Assembly (NCBI GenBank): GCA_964415525.1
Contig: CAYQAS010000008.1
Span: 1 to 64,000 of the forward strand
DNA length: 64,000 nt
Direction of reading: 5' to 3'
Origin: CAZPUI01 sp964415525
Lineage (GTDB): Bacteria; Acidobacteriota; Holophagae; Holophagales; Holophagaceae
In this document: positions 26,533-34,278 of the stretch, piece after piece
Position numbering within the stretch: the first letter of the stretch is position 1
Layout of the letters: each line of letters begins with the position of its first letter
Made by a program: the position numbers and the translations under genes
Notes under the pieces: generated by a model
Database searches by the model: none
What the model was told of the DNA's origin: nothing
Seen by the model: only the letters and a program-made list of their open reading frames with translations

Positions 26533-27209
26533 TCCGCGCCGTCGTCTTCGACCTCTGGAACACATTGGTACACAGCCGGGAGGGCGACCCCTTCCGTCAT
26601 CTGCATTCACTGCTGACGCCCGAGCAGGCCGTCCATTTCCCCGCGTTGAAGCGCGATGCCATGGCCATGCCCCACGCCAGCGCCACGGCCTTCCTGGAGC
26701 GCTGGCGCCCCTGCCTGGAGCTGACGGAACAGCAGTTCACCGCGATGTCGGCGGTCTTCCAGCAAGCCACCCAGGATGCGGCCACCTTCCCGGAAGTGCT
26801 CGACGCCCTGAGCCGTACACGACAGATCGCCCGCCTTGGCCTGCTCTCCAACACCCAGAGCTTCGACATGGGTTTCCTCGCCCGAGTGGGCGTGGAGGAC
26901 CTCATTGCCCAGCGGTTCCTCAGCGCCCATACGGGTTTTCTCAAACCAGAACTCGCCGCCTTCGAGGCCGTCCAGAAGAGGCTAGGCCTCTTTCCAGGCC
27001 AGCTCGCCATGGTCGGGGACAGCTGGAACGACGATGTGCTCGGCGCCTTAGGCGCAGGCTGGACCGTGCTCTGGGTCAATCGGTCGGGAGAGGCGCGGCC
27101 GGAGCATGATCCCGACGCCGATCTGGTGGAGATCAGCGATCTCTCACAGGTGCCCATGGTGATCGAAAACCTCCAGGCCGGAGCCCGTTGCAGCACTTGC
27201 CTGGGCTGA
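26529..27209 (+). CDS. HAD-superfamily hydrolase
   Basis: The 226-residue protein has the HAD motifs: FDLWNTLV (D8 nucleophile), LLSNTQS (motif II), GFLKPEL (motif III Lys) and MVGDSWNDDVLGA (motif IV). In motif I the second Asp of DxD is replaced by Trp10. Many phosphatases need that Asp as general acid, so this protein belongs to the DxWNT subset of HADs or has altered chemistry. The cap is a helical C1 type. The start overlaps the lipoprotein gene as ATGA. Substrate unknown. Confidence 0.85.
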   Translation: MIRAVVFDLWNTLVHSREGDPFRHLHSLLTPEQAVHFPALKRDAMAMPHASATAFLERWRPCLELTEQQFTAMSAVFQQATQDAATFPEVLDALSRTRQIARLGLLSNTQSFDMGFLARVGVEDLIAQRFLSAHTGFLKPELAAFEAVQKRLGLFPGQLAMVGDSWNDDVLGALGAGWTVLWVNRSGEARPEHDPDADLVEISDLSQVPMVIENLQAGARCSTCLG

Positions 27210-27215
27210 CCTCGC

Positions 27216-27245
27216 TTGGGCGTGGGCTGCGCCACGGGCTATCAT
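27216..27245 (+). promoter_or_regulatory. Possible sigma-70 promoter of frr
   Basis: TTGGGC (27216-27221) and TATCAT (27240-27245) are separated by 18 bp and lie 43 nt before the frr ATG. This is a motif match only. It would give frr its own transcript after the HAD gene. Confidence 0.4.
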
Positions 27246-27288
27246 GAGGGTTGCACCCGCGTCATCGATCAGCGCAACGGAGTTCACC

Positions 27289-27855
27289 ATGACCATCGAG
27301 ACCATCCTGGCCGACACCAAGAAGCGCATGAAGGGCGCAATTGAGACCCTGAAAAAGGAGATGGCCACGGTTCGCACGGGCCGCGCCAACTCGAGCCTCT
27401 TGGACACGATCCAGATCGAGTACTACGGCTCGCACATGCCGCTGACCCAGATCGCCTCCGTGAGCGTGCCCGAACCCTCCATGCTCGTCATCACGCCCTT
27501 CGACAAGAGCTCCATGAAGGCCATCGAGACGGCCATCCTCAAGAGCGAGCTGGGCCTGAACCCCGCCAACGACGGCCAAGTGATCCGCCTCCCCATCCCG
27601 CCTCTCACCCAGGACCGCCGCAAGGAGCTGACCAAGGTCGTTCACCGCATGGCTGAAGAGCTCAAGACCTCCGTCCGCAATGTCCGCCGCGACGCCAACG
27701 ATGACGTCAAGAAGCTCGAGAAGGACAAGGCCGCCGCCGTGAGCGAGGATGCCGCCAAGAAGACCCTGGAGCAGATCCAGAAAATCACCGACGAGCACAT
27801 CAAGGAGATCGAGGAGATCGCGAAGCACAAGGAAGCCGAGATCATGCGGATCTGA
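27289..27855 (+). CDS. frr: Ribosome recycling factor
   Basis: RRF, with EF-G, splits post-termination ribosomes. The 188-residue product has full family length and the expected features: the start MTIETILADTKKRMKGAIE, the conserved VRTGRANSSLLDTIQIEYYG, PEPSMLVITPFDKSSMKAIE, and the long charged C-terminal helices of domain I. A weak Shine-Dalgarno (CGGAG) precedes the ATG. It is unusual in lacking pyrH or tsf beside it, and it ends at its own terminator. Confidence 0.96.
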   Translation: MTIETILADTKKRMKGAIETLKKEMATVRTGRANSSLLDTIQIEYYGSHMPLTQIASVSVPEPSMLVITPFDKSSMKAIETAILKSELGLNPANDGQVIRLPIPPLTQDRRKELTKVVHRMAEELKTSVRNVRRDANDDVKKLEKDKAAAVSEDAAKKTLEQIQKITDEHIKEIEEIAKHKEAEIMRI

Positions 27856-27875
27856 CCGCGGGTCGTTGAATTGTG

Positions 27876-27903
27876 AAAGCGGCGGGCCTGGCCCGCCGCT
27901 TTT
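27876..27903 (+). terminator. Rho-independent terminator after frr
   Basis: A perfect 12-bp stem (27876-27887 with 27891-27902), CTG loop and a short T-run, 20 nt past the frr stop. Confidence 0.85.
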
Positions 27904-27946
27904 ACATGCTGGGCTCCTCGCCGTCGAAGAGTCATTCAGGTTCCCC

Positions 27947-29830
27947 ATGTCCAATCCGATCCCAAAGCACCTAAACCAGCCCGATCCGTTTCTTGGCGCT
28001 CTCGAACGCCAGGGATTGCTCTCCTCCGCTCAGACACAGAGCCTGCTCGCCCAGCAACTCGACACAGGACGGCCCTGGCAGGATCTGGTGCTGGAAGGTG
28101 GGCTGACAAGCGAGCGGGCGCTGGCCGAGGCTCTCGCCGCACATCTGGGAAAGTCCTTCGTCGACGTGGCGACCCAGACCTTCTCCCCGGAGCAGCTCAA
28201 TCTCATCCCAGAGTCCATTGCCCGCAGGCATGGCATCCTGCCCAGGCACCGCGATGGAAAGCGTCTGGAAGTGATCTCTTCGGATCCTCTGAACGTGACG
28301 GCCATTCAGGATCTGGAATTCGCCACCGGCTGTCGCATCGAGACACTCGTCGGAATGCGATCTCAGCTGCGGGAGGCCATCGACCGCGCGTATTCCCGCC
28401 ATATGGAAGGCGCCAGTGCCCTGATGGAAGCAGGATCCGATGGGGTGGGAGATTCCGCCTTCCCGGTGTGGGGTGGCCGGGTGGCCAGTGAACTGGACGC
28501 CAAGGGGCTGGATGCTCCGGTCATTCAACTGCTCAACCTCATCATGCGCAAAGCCATTCAGATGGGCGCCAGCGACATCCACATCGAACCCGGCCAGCTG
28601 GAAGGCACGGTCCGCTTCCGCCTGGACGGACTCCTGCATGATCAGCTCCAGGTCCCAGCCAATCTGCACCCTGCGCTGATCTCACGCCTGAAGATCCTTG
28701 GGCGGATGGATATTGCCGAGCGCCGGATGCCTCAGGATGGTTCCGTGCGCGTGAAGCTCGAGGGTCGCGAGGCGGATCTCCGTCTCTCCACCATCCCGTT
28801 GCGCGGCGGCGAGAAGGCCGTCATCCGCATCCTGGACGTGTCCCAGGGCAACTTCGGCCTCGACTCCATCGGCTTTTCGAAGCGGGATCTGCACATCATC
28901 GAGGGCCTGATCCACCGACACATGGGGATGATCATCATGACCGGGCCGACGGGCAGCGGTAAGACGACCACCCTCTACAGCATGCTCAACCGGATCCGAA
29001 ACCGGGCCATGAACATCGTCACGGTCGAGGACCCGATCGAGTACAACTACCCGGGTCTGAACCAGATGCAGGTCCATGCCGAGATCGACCTGACCTTCGC
29101 CCGAGGCCTGCGCGCCATCCTGCGCCAGGACCCGGACGTGATCCTGGTCGGCGAGATCCGGGATGCAGAGACGGCGGAGATCGCCTGCCGAGCGGCCCTG
29201 ACGGGACACCTTGTCTTCTCCACCCTGCACACCAACGACGCCACCAGTTCCATCACCCGCCTCATCGACATCGGGGTCCCACGCTACATGGTGGCTTCTG
29301 TCCTCAGCGGCGTCATTTCCCAGCGCCTCGTGCGGCGTATTTGCCCGCATTGCGCCGTGGACTTGCAGCCTGACCATGAGACCTTGCTGACCCTCGGCCT
29401 TTCGCCCGTCGCTGTCGAAGGAGGCGCGTTCAAGGCTGGACTCGGGTGCTCCAAGTGCCACGACCTCGGCTACAAGGGCCGAATGGGCGTCTTTGAAGTC
29501 CTGGAACTCAATGCCCGCATCCGCGATCTCGTCCTTCGAGGCGCAAGCGAGGAGGATTTACGCCTTGCGGCCCAGGAAAGCGGGATGTCCAACATTCTCG
29601 AGGACGGTCTGGACAAGGCCAGGACCGGCCAGACCACCCTGGAAGAACTGTCCCGCGTGCTGGAAGTCTCGGAGTTCGCCACCCGGGGCTGTCCGGGCTG
29701 CGGGCGGATGCTGAATCATGAATATCACTTCTGCCCATACTGCCGAACGCCCCAGCGGCGCATGTGCTCCGCATGCGGAAAGACGCTCCAGCAGGGCTGG
29801 GTCGTCTGCGCGTACTGCGGAAGTTCATAG
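27947..29830 (+). CDS. Type IV pilus/type II secretion assembly ATPase (PilB/GspE) with C-terminal double zinc ribbon
   Basis: The 627-residue protein has the GspE N-terminal domains (two MshEN-like units, about 15-160) and the motor core: GPTGSGKTTTLYS (Walker A, about 333), EDPIEYNYPG (Asp box), LRQDPDVILVGEIRD (Walker B) and STLHTNDATSSITRL (His box). The tetracysteine zinc element of PilB is present (CPHC and CSKC). Beyond the normal end, residues about 580-627 add four more CxxC pairs (GCPGCG, FCPYC, MCSACG, VCAYCG), a double zinc ribbon not usual in PilB/GspE. The likely job is powering pilus extension. The two pilin-like genes lie 6-11 kb downstream. Confidence 0.9.
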   Translation: MSNPIPKHLNQPDPFLGALERQGLLSSAQTQSLLAQQLDTGRPWQDLVLEGGLTSERALAEALAAHLGKSFVDVATQTFSPEQLNLIPESIARRHGILPRHRDGKRLEVISSDPLNVTAIQDLEFATGCRIETLVGMRSQLREAIDRAYSRHMEGASALMEAGSDGVGDSAFPVWGGRVASELDAKGLDAPVIQLLNLIMRKAIQMGASDIHIEPGQLEGTVRFRLDGLLHDQLQVPANLHPALISRLKILGRMDIAERRMPQDGSVRVKLEGREADLRLSTIPLRGGEKAVIRILDVSQGNFGLDSIGFSKRDLHIIEGLIHRHMGMIIMTGPTGSGKTTTLYSMLNRIRNRAMNIVTVEDPIEYNYPGLNQMQVHAEIDLTFARGLRAILRQDPDVILVGEIRDAETAEIACRAALTGHLVFSTLHTNDATSSITRLIDIGVPRYMVASVLSGVISQRLVRRICPHCAVDLQPDHETLLTLGLSPVAVEGGAFKAGLGCSKCHDLGYKGRMGVFEVLELNARIRDLVLRGASEEDLRLAAQESGMSNILEDGLDKARTGQTTLEELSRVLEVSEFATRGCPGCGRMLNHEYHFCPYCRTPQRRMCSACGKTLQQGWVVCAYCGSS

Positions 29831-29947
29831 CTCCTCCACGGCTCGCCGTGTCGTATCGTGACGCGGCACCTCCTGTGCGGCGCCCTGTGGGCCATCCCGC
29901 TTCGCGGGACGGTTGGCCTCCGCTCCTGCTCCGGCCTCATCGCGGCC
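29831..29947. repeat. Degenerate relative of the 154-bp repeat
   Basis: This stretch has no gene. Its first 30 bases (CTCCTCCACGG, CCGTGTCG) match the 3' part of the adjacent 154-bp unit with small differences. Its last 12 bases rejoin the unit sequence (CGCGGCCGAATG against CGCGACCGAATG). It looks like an older, decayed copy. Confidence 0.6.
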
Positions 29948-30307
29948 GAATGCCTAGTGTCCTTGGCGCGAGTTAGCGGTCCAACTCTCCGGCGATGATT
30001 CTGACGCCGACCTACGCGGTCGGCGCCCTGCGGGCGGTTTGGCTTCCGCCAAACCGTCCCGCTCCTCCACGGCTTCGCCGTGTCGGATCGCCATCGCGAC
30101 CGAATGCCTAGTGTCCTTGGCGCGAGTTAGCGGTCCAACTCTCCGGCGATGATTCTGACGCCGACCTACGCGGTCGGCGCCCTGCGGGCGGTTTGGCTTC
30201 CGCCAAACCGTCCCGCTCCTCCACGGCTTCGCCGTGTCGGATCGCCATCGCGACCGAATGCCTAGTGTCCTTGGCGCGAGTTAGCGGTCCAACTCTCCGG
30301 CGATGAT
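29948..30307. repeat. 154-bp tandem repeat carrying copies of the nuoD 3' end
   Basis: Two full units (29948-30101 and 30102-30255) read as identical by eye, and a third partial unit (30256-30307) runs into nuoD. Each unit contains the last 27 nt of nuoD including its stop (IIAGELDR-stop, minus strand). Each full unit holds three hairpins: CGCCGACC/GGTCGGCG, CGGTTTGGC/GCCAAACCG and CACGGC/GCCGTG. The hairpins would act as stacked terminators or RNA stabilisers downstream of nuoD. No coding potential was seen. Confidence 0.93.
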
Positions 30308-30325
30308 ATTCATCGCGCCAAGGAC
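30267..30325 (-). repeat. Inverted repeat spanning the nuoD stop codon
   Basis: GTCCTTGGCGCG (30267-30278) is the perfect reverse complement of CGCGCCAAGGAC (30314-30325) inside the nuoD coding sequence. The arms would fold the 3' end of the nuoD message into a 12-bp stem with the stop codon in the loop. In the tandem units only the outer arm is copied. Confidence 0.75.
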
Positions 30326-31483
30326 TGCCACGGCATCTGCGATCAGGCTGCCTTTCACCTGTTCGTCGAAGCTGCTGAAGATGGGGAAGCAGGGGGGGCG
30401 GACGTGGATGCGGTAGGGGCTCTTGCCGCCATCGCTCACGAGGTAGAAGCCCAGTTCGCCGTTGGCGGCTTCGGTGGCGCTGTAGATCTCACCCACGGGG
30501 GTGTCGAGGCCGTGCATCACCAGCTTGAAGTGGTGAATGAGGCTCTCCATGCGGGTGTAGACCTTTTCCTTGGGCGGGAGGGCCACCTTGTAGTCGTCCA
30601 CGATGATTGGGCCGGGCTCGAGGCGGTCGAGGGCCTGGCTGATGATGGACAGGGACTGTCGCATCTCTTCGGCGCGCACAAGATAGCGGTCGAACACATC
30701 GCCGGAGGTGCCGACGGGAATGTCGAAGGTGTATTCCTCGTAGCCCAGGTACGGCTGGGCCTTACGGAGATCCTGGGGGACGCCCGCGGCACGCAGGCAG
30801 GGTCCGGTGTAGCCCCAGGCAATGGCATCCTCCGCCGTGATCTTGCCGACACCCTTGGTGCGATCGTGCCAGATGGGATTCTTCGTGAGCAGGGCTTCCA
30901 TCTCGTCGATGGTGCGCTCGCAGCTCTCCACGAACTGGCGACAGAGCGGCACGAAGCCCTCAGGGATGTCGCGGAAGAGGCCGCCGATGCGGGTGAAGCT
31001 CGTGTGCAGACGCTGACCCGATGACATCTCGAAGAGGTCGTAGATGGTCTCGCGCTCCTTGAAGAGGTAGAGGAACGCACTGAAGGCGCCGAGGTCCACG
31101 GCGTTGATGCCGATGCAGACGAGATGGTCGCCGATGCGGGCCAGCTCGCTCACGATCACGCGGATCTGCTCCGCACGGCGGGGGATCTTCACGTCGAGCA
31201 GCTTCTCCACCGCCTGGGCATAGCCCACGTTGTTCATCATGGAGGAGCAGTAGTTGAGGCGGTCCGTGAGGGGGATGAACTGGCCGTACGAGAGGCTCTC
31301 GCCAAGCTTCTCCACACCCCGGTGGAGGTAGCCGATCTCGGGGGTGGCTTTCGCCACCAGCTCGCCGTCGAGTTCGAGGATGAGGCGCAGGGTGCCGTGG
31401 GTCACGGGGTGGCTGGGCCCCATGTTCACGATCATCCGCTCGCCGATCTGCTGGGTCGTGTTGGTGGCGGTCATGGTCGTCAT
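30281..31483 (-). CDS. nuoD: NADH-quinone oxidoreductase subunit D
   Basis: The 400-residue protein is the 49-kDa subunit of complex I, which forms the quinone-binding pocket with NuoB. Visible landmarks are NMGPSHPVTHGTLRLILELDGE, GYLHRGVEKL, RLNYCSSMMNNVGYAQAVEK, RAEQIRVIVSELARIGDHL, and a C-terminus DAVAVLGAMNIIAGELDR that is usual for the family. It is the last gene of a nuoABCD unit; the usual nuoE-N genes do not follow. Its final 27 nt are copied into the tandem repeat immediately downstream. Confidence 0.97.
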   Translation of the reverse strand: MTTMTATNTTQQIGERMIVNMGPSHPVTHGTLRLILELDGELVAKATPEIGYLHRGVEKLGESLSYGQFIPLTDRLNYCSSMMNNVGYAQAVEKLLDVKIPRRAEQIRVIVSELARIGDHLVCIGINAVDLGAFSAFLYLFKERETIYDLFEMSSGQRLHTSFTRIGGLFRDIPEGFVPLCRQFVESCERTIDEMEALLTKNPIWHDRTKGVGKITAEDAIAWGYTGPCLRAAGVPQDLRKAQPYLGYEEYTFDIPVGTSGDVFDRYLVRAEEMRQSLSIISQALDRLEPGPIIVDDYKVALPPKEKVYTRMESLIHHFKLVMHGLDTPVGEIYSATEAANGELGFYLVSDGGKSPYRIHVRPPCFPIFSSFDEQVKGSLIADAVAVLGAMNIIAGELDR

Positions 31484-31490
31484 GGCGGCC

Positions 31491-31988
31491 TCAGGGATTC
31501 AGCGTGCGGGCCTGTCCCGCATAGCTGGTGCCGGTGTCGGAGTTGCAGAACGTGTCGCCGCCATCCAGGGGGAAGTCCTTGCGGAGCGGGTGCCCCTGGA
31601 AGTCGTCCCACATAAGCAGCCGCCGCAGGTCGGGATGGCCCTCGAAGCGGATGCCGAAGAGGTCGAAGACCTCCCGCTCACTCCAGTCGGCGCTCTTGAA
31701 GTGGGGCACCAGGCTCGGGACCGCCTCGCCGTCCGCCACGCGGAGCTTCACCCTCAGGCGATCCTGACTGAGCAGGTTAAGGAAGTGGTAGACCACATCG
31801 AAGCGAGGCTCCCGCTCCGGCCAGTCGACCGCCGTGACATCCAACAGCTGCTGGAAGCCCTCCTCGAAGAGCACCTGGGCCAGCTCCTTCATCCGTGACG
31901 ACGGCACCACCACCGTCACATCACCCCGGAACGCGTGCTGATCCAGCACCGCACCGGGCATCCGTTCCTCGATCCGTACGATGATCAT
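31491..31988 (-). CDS. nuoC: NADH-quinone oxidoreductase subunit C
   Basis: The 165-residue protein is the 30-kDa subunit of the complex I peripheral arm. It shows the conserved FEEGFQQLLDVTAVDWPERE and the signature SADWSEREVFDLFGIRFEGH followed by LRRLLMWDDFQGHPLRKDFP, essentially the textbook family pattern. A C-terminal tail of about 15 residues follows. It is separate from NuoD (no NuoCD fusion). It lies 7 bp before nuoD and 12 bp after nuoB. Confidence 0.96.
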   Translation of the reverse strand: MIIVRIEERMPGAVLDQHAFRGDVTVVVPSSRMKELAQVLFEEGFQQLLDVTAVDWPEREPRFDVVYHFLNLLSQDRLRVKLRVADGEAVPSLVPHFKSADWSEREVFDLFGIRFEGHPDLRRLLMWDDFQGHPLRKDFPLDGGDTFCNSDTGTSYAGQARTLNP

Positions 31989-32000
31989 GGCTTTCCTTCC

Positions 32001-32609
32001 CTACCAGATCCGCTGCTCGCCGCGGTCGCCCGCCGCCAGCACCATCTCCCGCACCGCCTGGTGCGGCGTGAGCCCCTTGGCCTTCTCCAGTGCCTGCTGG
32101 CGCTCGAAGCTCGCGTAGAAGCGGTCGATATGCTCCTTGCGCTGCTTGAGGCTCTCGGTGGTGATCTTCTCTTGGAGCTTCATGATCGCGTAGAGCATGG
32201 TCTCAGGCCGCGGCGGGCAGCCCGGAACGTAGACATCCACCGGGATGACGCGATCCACGCCCTGAAGCGTCGAATAGGTGCGGTACATGCCGCCGGAACT
32301 CGCGCAGACGCCCATGCTGAGCACCCACTTGGGTTCGGTCATCTGGGCGTAGATCTGGCGCAGCACCGGGGCCTGCTTGTTGGTGATGGTGCCGAGCACC
32401 ATGAGCATGTCCGCCTGGCGCGGGCTGAAGCGCATGGCCTCGGCGCCGAAGCGCGCCAGATCGAAGCGGGAGGCCGCCATGCTCATGAACTCGATAGCGC
32501 AGCACGCGGTGCCGAAGGGCATGGGCCAGAGGCTGTTCTTGCGGGCCCAGTTGGCGACGGCATCCAGGCGGGTGGTGAGGACGGCGTCGTCCAGGCGGAG
32601 GTCACTCAT
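32001..32609 (-). CDS. nuoB: NADH-quinone oxidoreductase subunit B
   Basis: The 202-residue protein carries cluster N2, the last iron-sulfur centre before quinone. The ligands are visible as the adjacent Cys pair in GTACCAIEFM, the Cys of SMGVCASSGGMY and the Cys of VPGCPPRPE. The C-terminal 50 residues form a charged helix (KERTESLK-type) longer than in E. coli. The ATG is one base after the nuoA stop (TGAGATG), so translation is coupled. Confidence 0.96.
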   Translation of the reverse strand: MSDLRLDDAVLTTRLDAVANWARKNSLWPMPFGTACCAIEFMSMAASRFDLARFGAEAMRFSPRQADMLMVLGTITNKQAPVLRQIYAQMTEPKWVLSMGVCASSGGMYRTYSTLQGVDRVIPVDVYVPGCPPRPETMLYAIMKLQEKITTESLKQRKEHIDRFYASFERQQALEKAKGLTPHQAVREMVLAAGDRGEQRIW

Positions 32610-32610
32610 C

Positions 32611-32997
32611 TCAGCGCTCCCATTCCAGGGCGCCCTTGCCCCATACGTAGATGTAACCCACCAGCAGGGTGGCGAAGAAGCTCAGCATCACCCAGAAGGT
32701 CCAGAGGTTGGCCTTGTACTGCACGGCCCAAGGCATCAGCAGCGCCGCTTCCACGTCGAACAGGATGAAGAGCACGGCCACGACGTAAAACTTCACGCTA
32801 TAGCGGCGCCGGGCATCGTCCTGAAGCAGCGGCACGCCGCACTCGTAGACCGAGAGTTTTTCCGGCACCGGGTTGTTGGGCTTGAGCAGACGCGGCAGCA
32901 CCACACCGGACGTGATGAGGATGATGCCGCCCACCACCAGCCCCACCAGGAGCAGAAGGAGGACAGACAGGAAGGGGGAGACTGGATCAGCGTGCAT
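32611..32997 (-). CDS. nuoA: NADH-quinone oxidoreductase subunit A
   Basis: The 128-residue membrane subunit has three helices. The conserved loop KLSVYECGVPLLQDDARRRY, with the ECG cysteine, lies between the first and second. FYVVAVLFILFDVEAALLMPW is the family signature. I use the Met at MHADPVSPFLSV; MGLQPDADAM nine codons earlier is also possible, and neither has a strong RBS. It heads a nuoABCD unit divergent from the SPOR-domain gene. Confidence 0.93.
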   Translation of the reverse strand: MHADPVSPFLSVLLLLLVGLVVGGIILITSGVVLPRLLKPNNPVPEKLSVYECGVPLLQDDARRRYSVKFYVVAVLFILFDVEAALLMPWAVQYKANLWTFWVMLSFFATLLVGYIYVWGKGALEWER

Positions 32998-33124
32998 GGC
33001 GTCGGCGTCCGGTTGGAGACCCATGGTACCGCGTCCCGAACAAAGGGGCCGACGAACTGGGCCTACGGAAGTTGGGTGAGAAGGGCCCCGCCCGCGTGAC
33101 GCCCATCCTGGGTACCATGCGGAT

Positions 33125-33685
33125 ATGGCCGATCGCGATGTCCAATCCATGAGCATCACCCGCCCCACCCTGCTGGTGGTGACGGGGGTCGGCGTCGGTC
33201 TGCTCACGCTGAGCTACGTGCTAGGTGTTCAAGTGGGCAAGCAGAGTGCGGCCCTGCGCAAGGGGTCGCCCTCCGGCGCAGGTGAGGAATTGTCCAGCAT
33301 GCCCATCCCCCTGGCGGAGCAGATCCGCCAGCTGGAAGCCGTGGGCGGCGGGAAGCCCATGCCCGCTCCGGTGGCTCCTCCGGCAGTCCCTGAAGCCCCC
33401 AAGACCGAACCACTGAAGCCAGAAGCTCCGGCTTCGACCGCCAAGCCCGCGGAAAAGGACGCCAAGGCCAAGTGGACTGTGCAGCTGGTGGCCACCACGG
33501 ATCAGGGGGAAGCCAAGCGAATCGCAGCCCGGGCCACCTCCGCCGGTTTCGTCGCCCGCATTTCGGAAGACAAGGGCACTTTCAAGGTCCGCCTCTCGAA
33601 GCAGGGCACCAAGGAAGCCACGGATGCGATGGCGGAACGGCTCAAAGCCAGAGGCTTCAAGGCCTTCCCTGTGAAGGCCGATTAG
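33125..33685 (+). CDS. SPOR-domain membrane protein
   Basis: The 186-residue protein has a short cytoplasmic start, one membrane helix (TLLVVTGVGVGLLTLSYVLG, about 14-34), a Pro/Ala-rich linker (about 78-110) and a C-terminal SPOR domain (KWTVQLVATTDQGEAKRIA through FPVKAD). SPOR domains bind denuded septal peptidoglycan, so a role in division or envelope maintenance is likely. No amidase or FtsN-specific motif was seen. It is the first of a plus-strand run and is divergent from nuoA. Confidence 0.85.
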   Translation: MADRDVQSMSITRPTLLVVTGVGVGLLTLSYVLGVQVGKQSAALRKGSPSGAGEELSSMPIPLAEQIRQLEAVGGGKPMPAPVAPPAVPEAPKTEPLKPEAPASTAKPAEKDAKAKWTVQLVATTDQGEAKRIAARATSAGFVARISEDKGTFKVRLSKQGTKEATDAMAERLKARGFKAFPVKAD

Positions 33686-33772
33686 GTCCGTCCAAGGCTG
33701 GACAGGAAGGGGCTGGCCACGCATCCTATGGGACGGCCGGGACTCGCACCAGAGCCCGGACCAGGAGATCCC

Positions 33773-34174
33773 ATGCTGCGTCACTTCCTGCTTGGCAAGA
33801 TCCACCGGGCCACGGTCACCCGTGCCGACCTGGACTACGTCGGTTCCATCACCCTGGATCCGGACCTCATCGAGGCCGCCGGGTTCATGGAGAACGAGAA
33901 GATCGACATCTACGACGTCACCAACGGCAGCCGCCTCTCCACCTACGTGATCCCGGGCATCCGGGGCTCGCGGGAAGTGGGCATCAACGGCGCCGCTGCC
34001 CACCTCGTGCAGGCCGGGGATCTCGTGATCCTGGCCTCGTACGGCTGGATGACGGCGGAAGAGGCCCGCGCCTACGAGCCCAAGGTGGTCTTCGTGGACG
34101 AGCGCAACCGCATCACCCGGATGGCGCACCAGGAGAGGACTCCTGCGGTCGAGGACGCTTTCGCCCACCCCTGA
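33773..34174 (+). CDS. panD: Aspartate 1-decarboxylase (pyruvoyl enzyme)
   Basis: PanD makes beta-alanine from aspartate for pantothenate and CoA. The 133-residue proenzyme starts MLRHFLLGKIHRATVTRADL and carries the self-cleavage site G24-S25 in DYVGSITLDPDL, with Ser25 giving the pyruvoyl group. The downstream ENEKIDIYDVTNGSRLSTYV and GEIxINGAAA-like GINGAAAHLVQAGD are also conserved. AGGAG lies 5-9 nt before the ATG. The start is shorter than the first available in-frame codon, in line with family length. Confidence 0.96.
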   Translation: MLRHFLLGKIHRATVTRADLDYVGSITLDPDLIEAAGFMENEKIDIYDVTNGSRLSTYVIPGIRGSREVGINGAAAHLVQAGDLVILASYGWMTAEEARAYEPKVVFVDERNRITRMAHQERTPAVEDAFAHP

Positions 34175-34278
34175 CGGGAAAGCGGTGGTAAAAAAGGTAT
34201 GACCCCTGTTCTGGTACGGGCGGGGGCCGCAGGGGTTCCGCGCGGGCGGACCGCCACCTTCTGAAAGAGGGATACAAC

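Noticed and set aside
29948..30307. CRISPR array
   Set aside because: Only two to three units of 154 bp with no variable spacers, and the repeat includes coding sequence of nuoD. Not a CRISPR.
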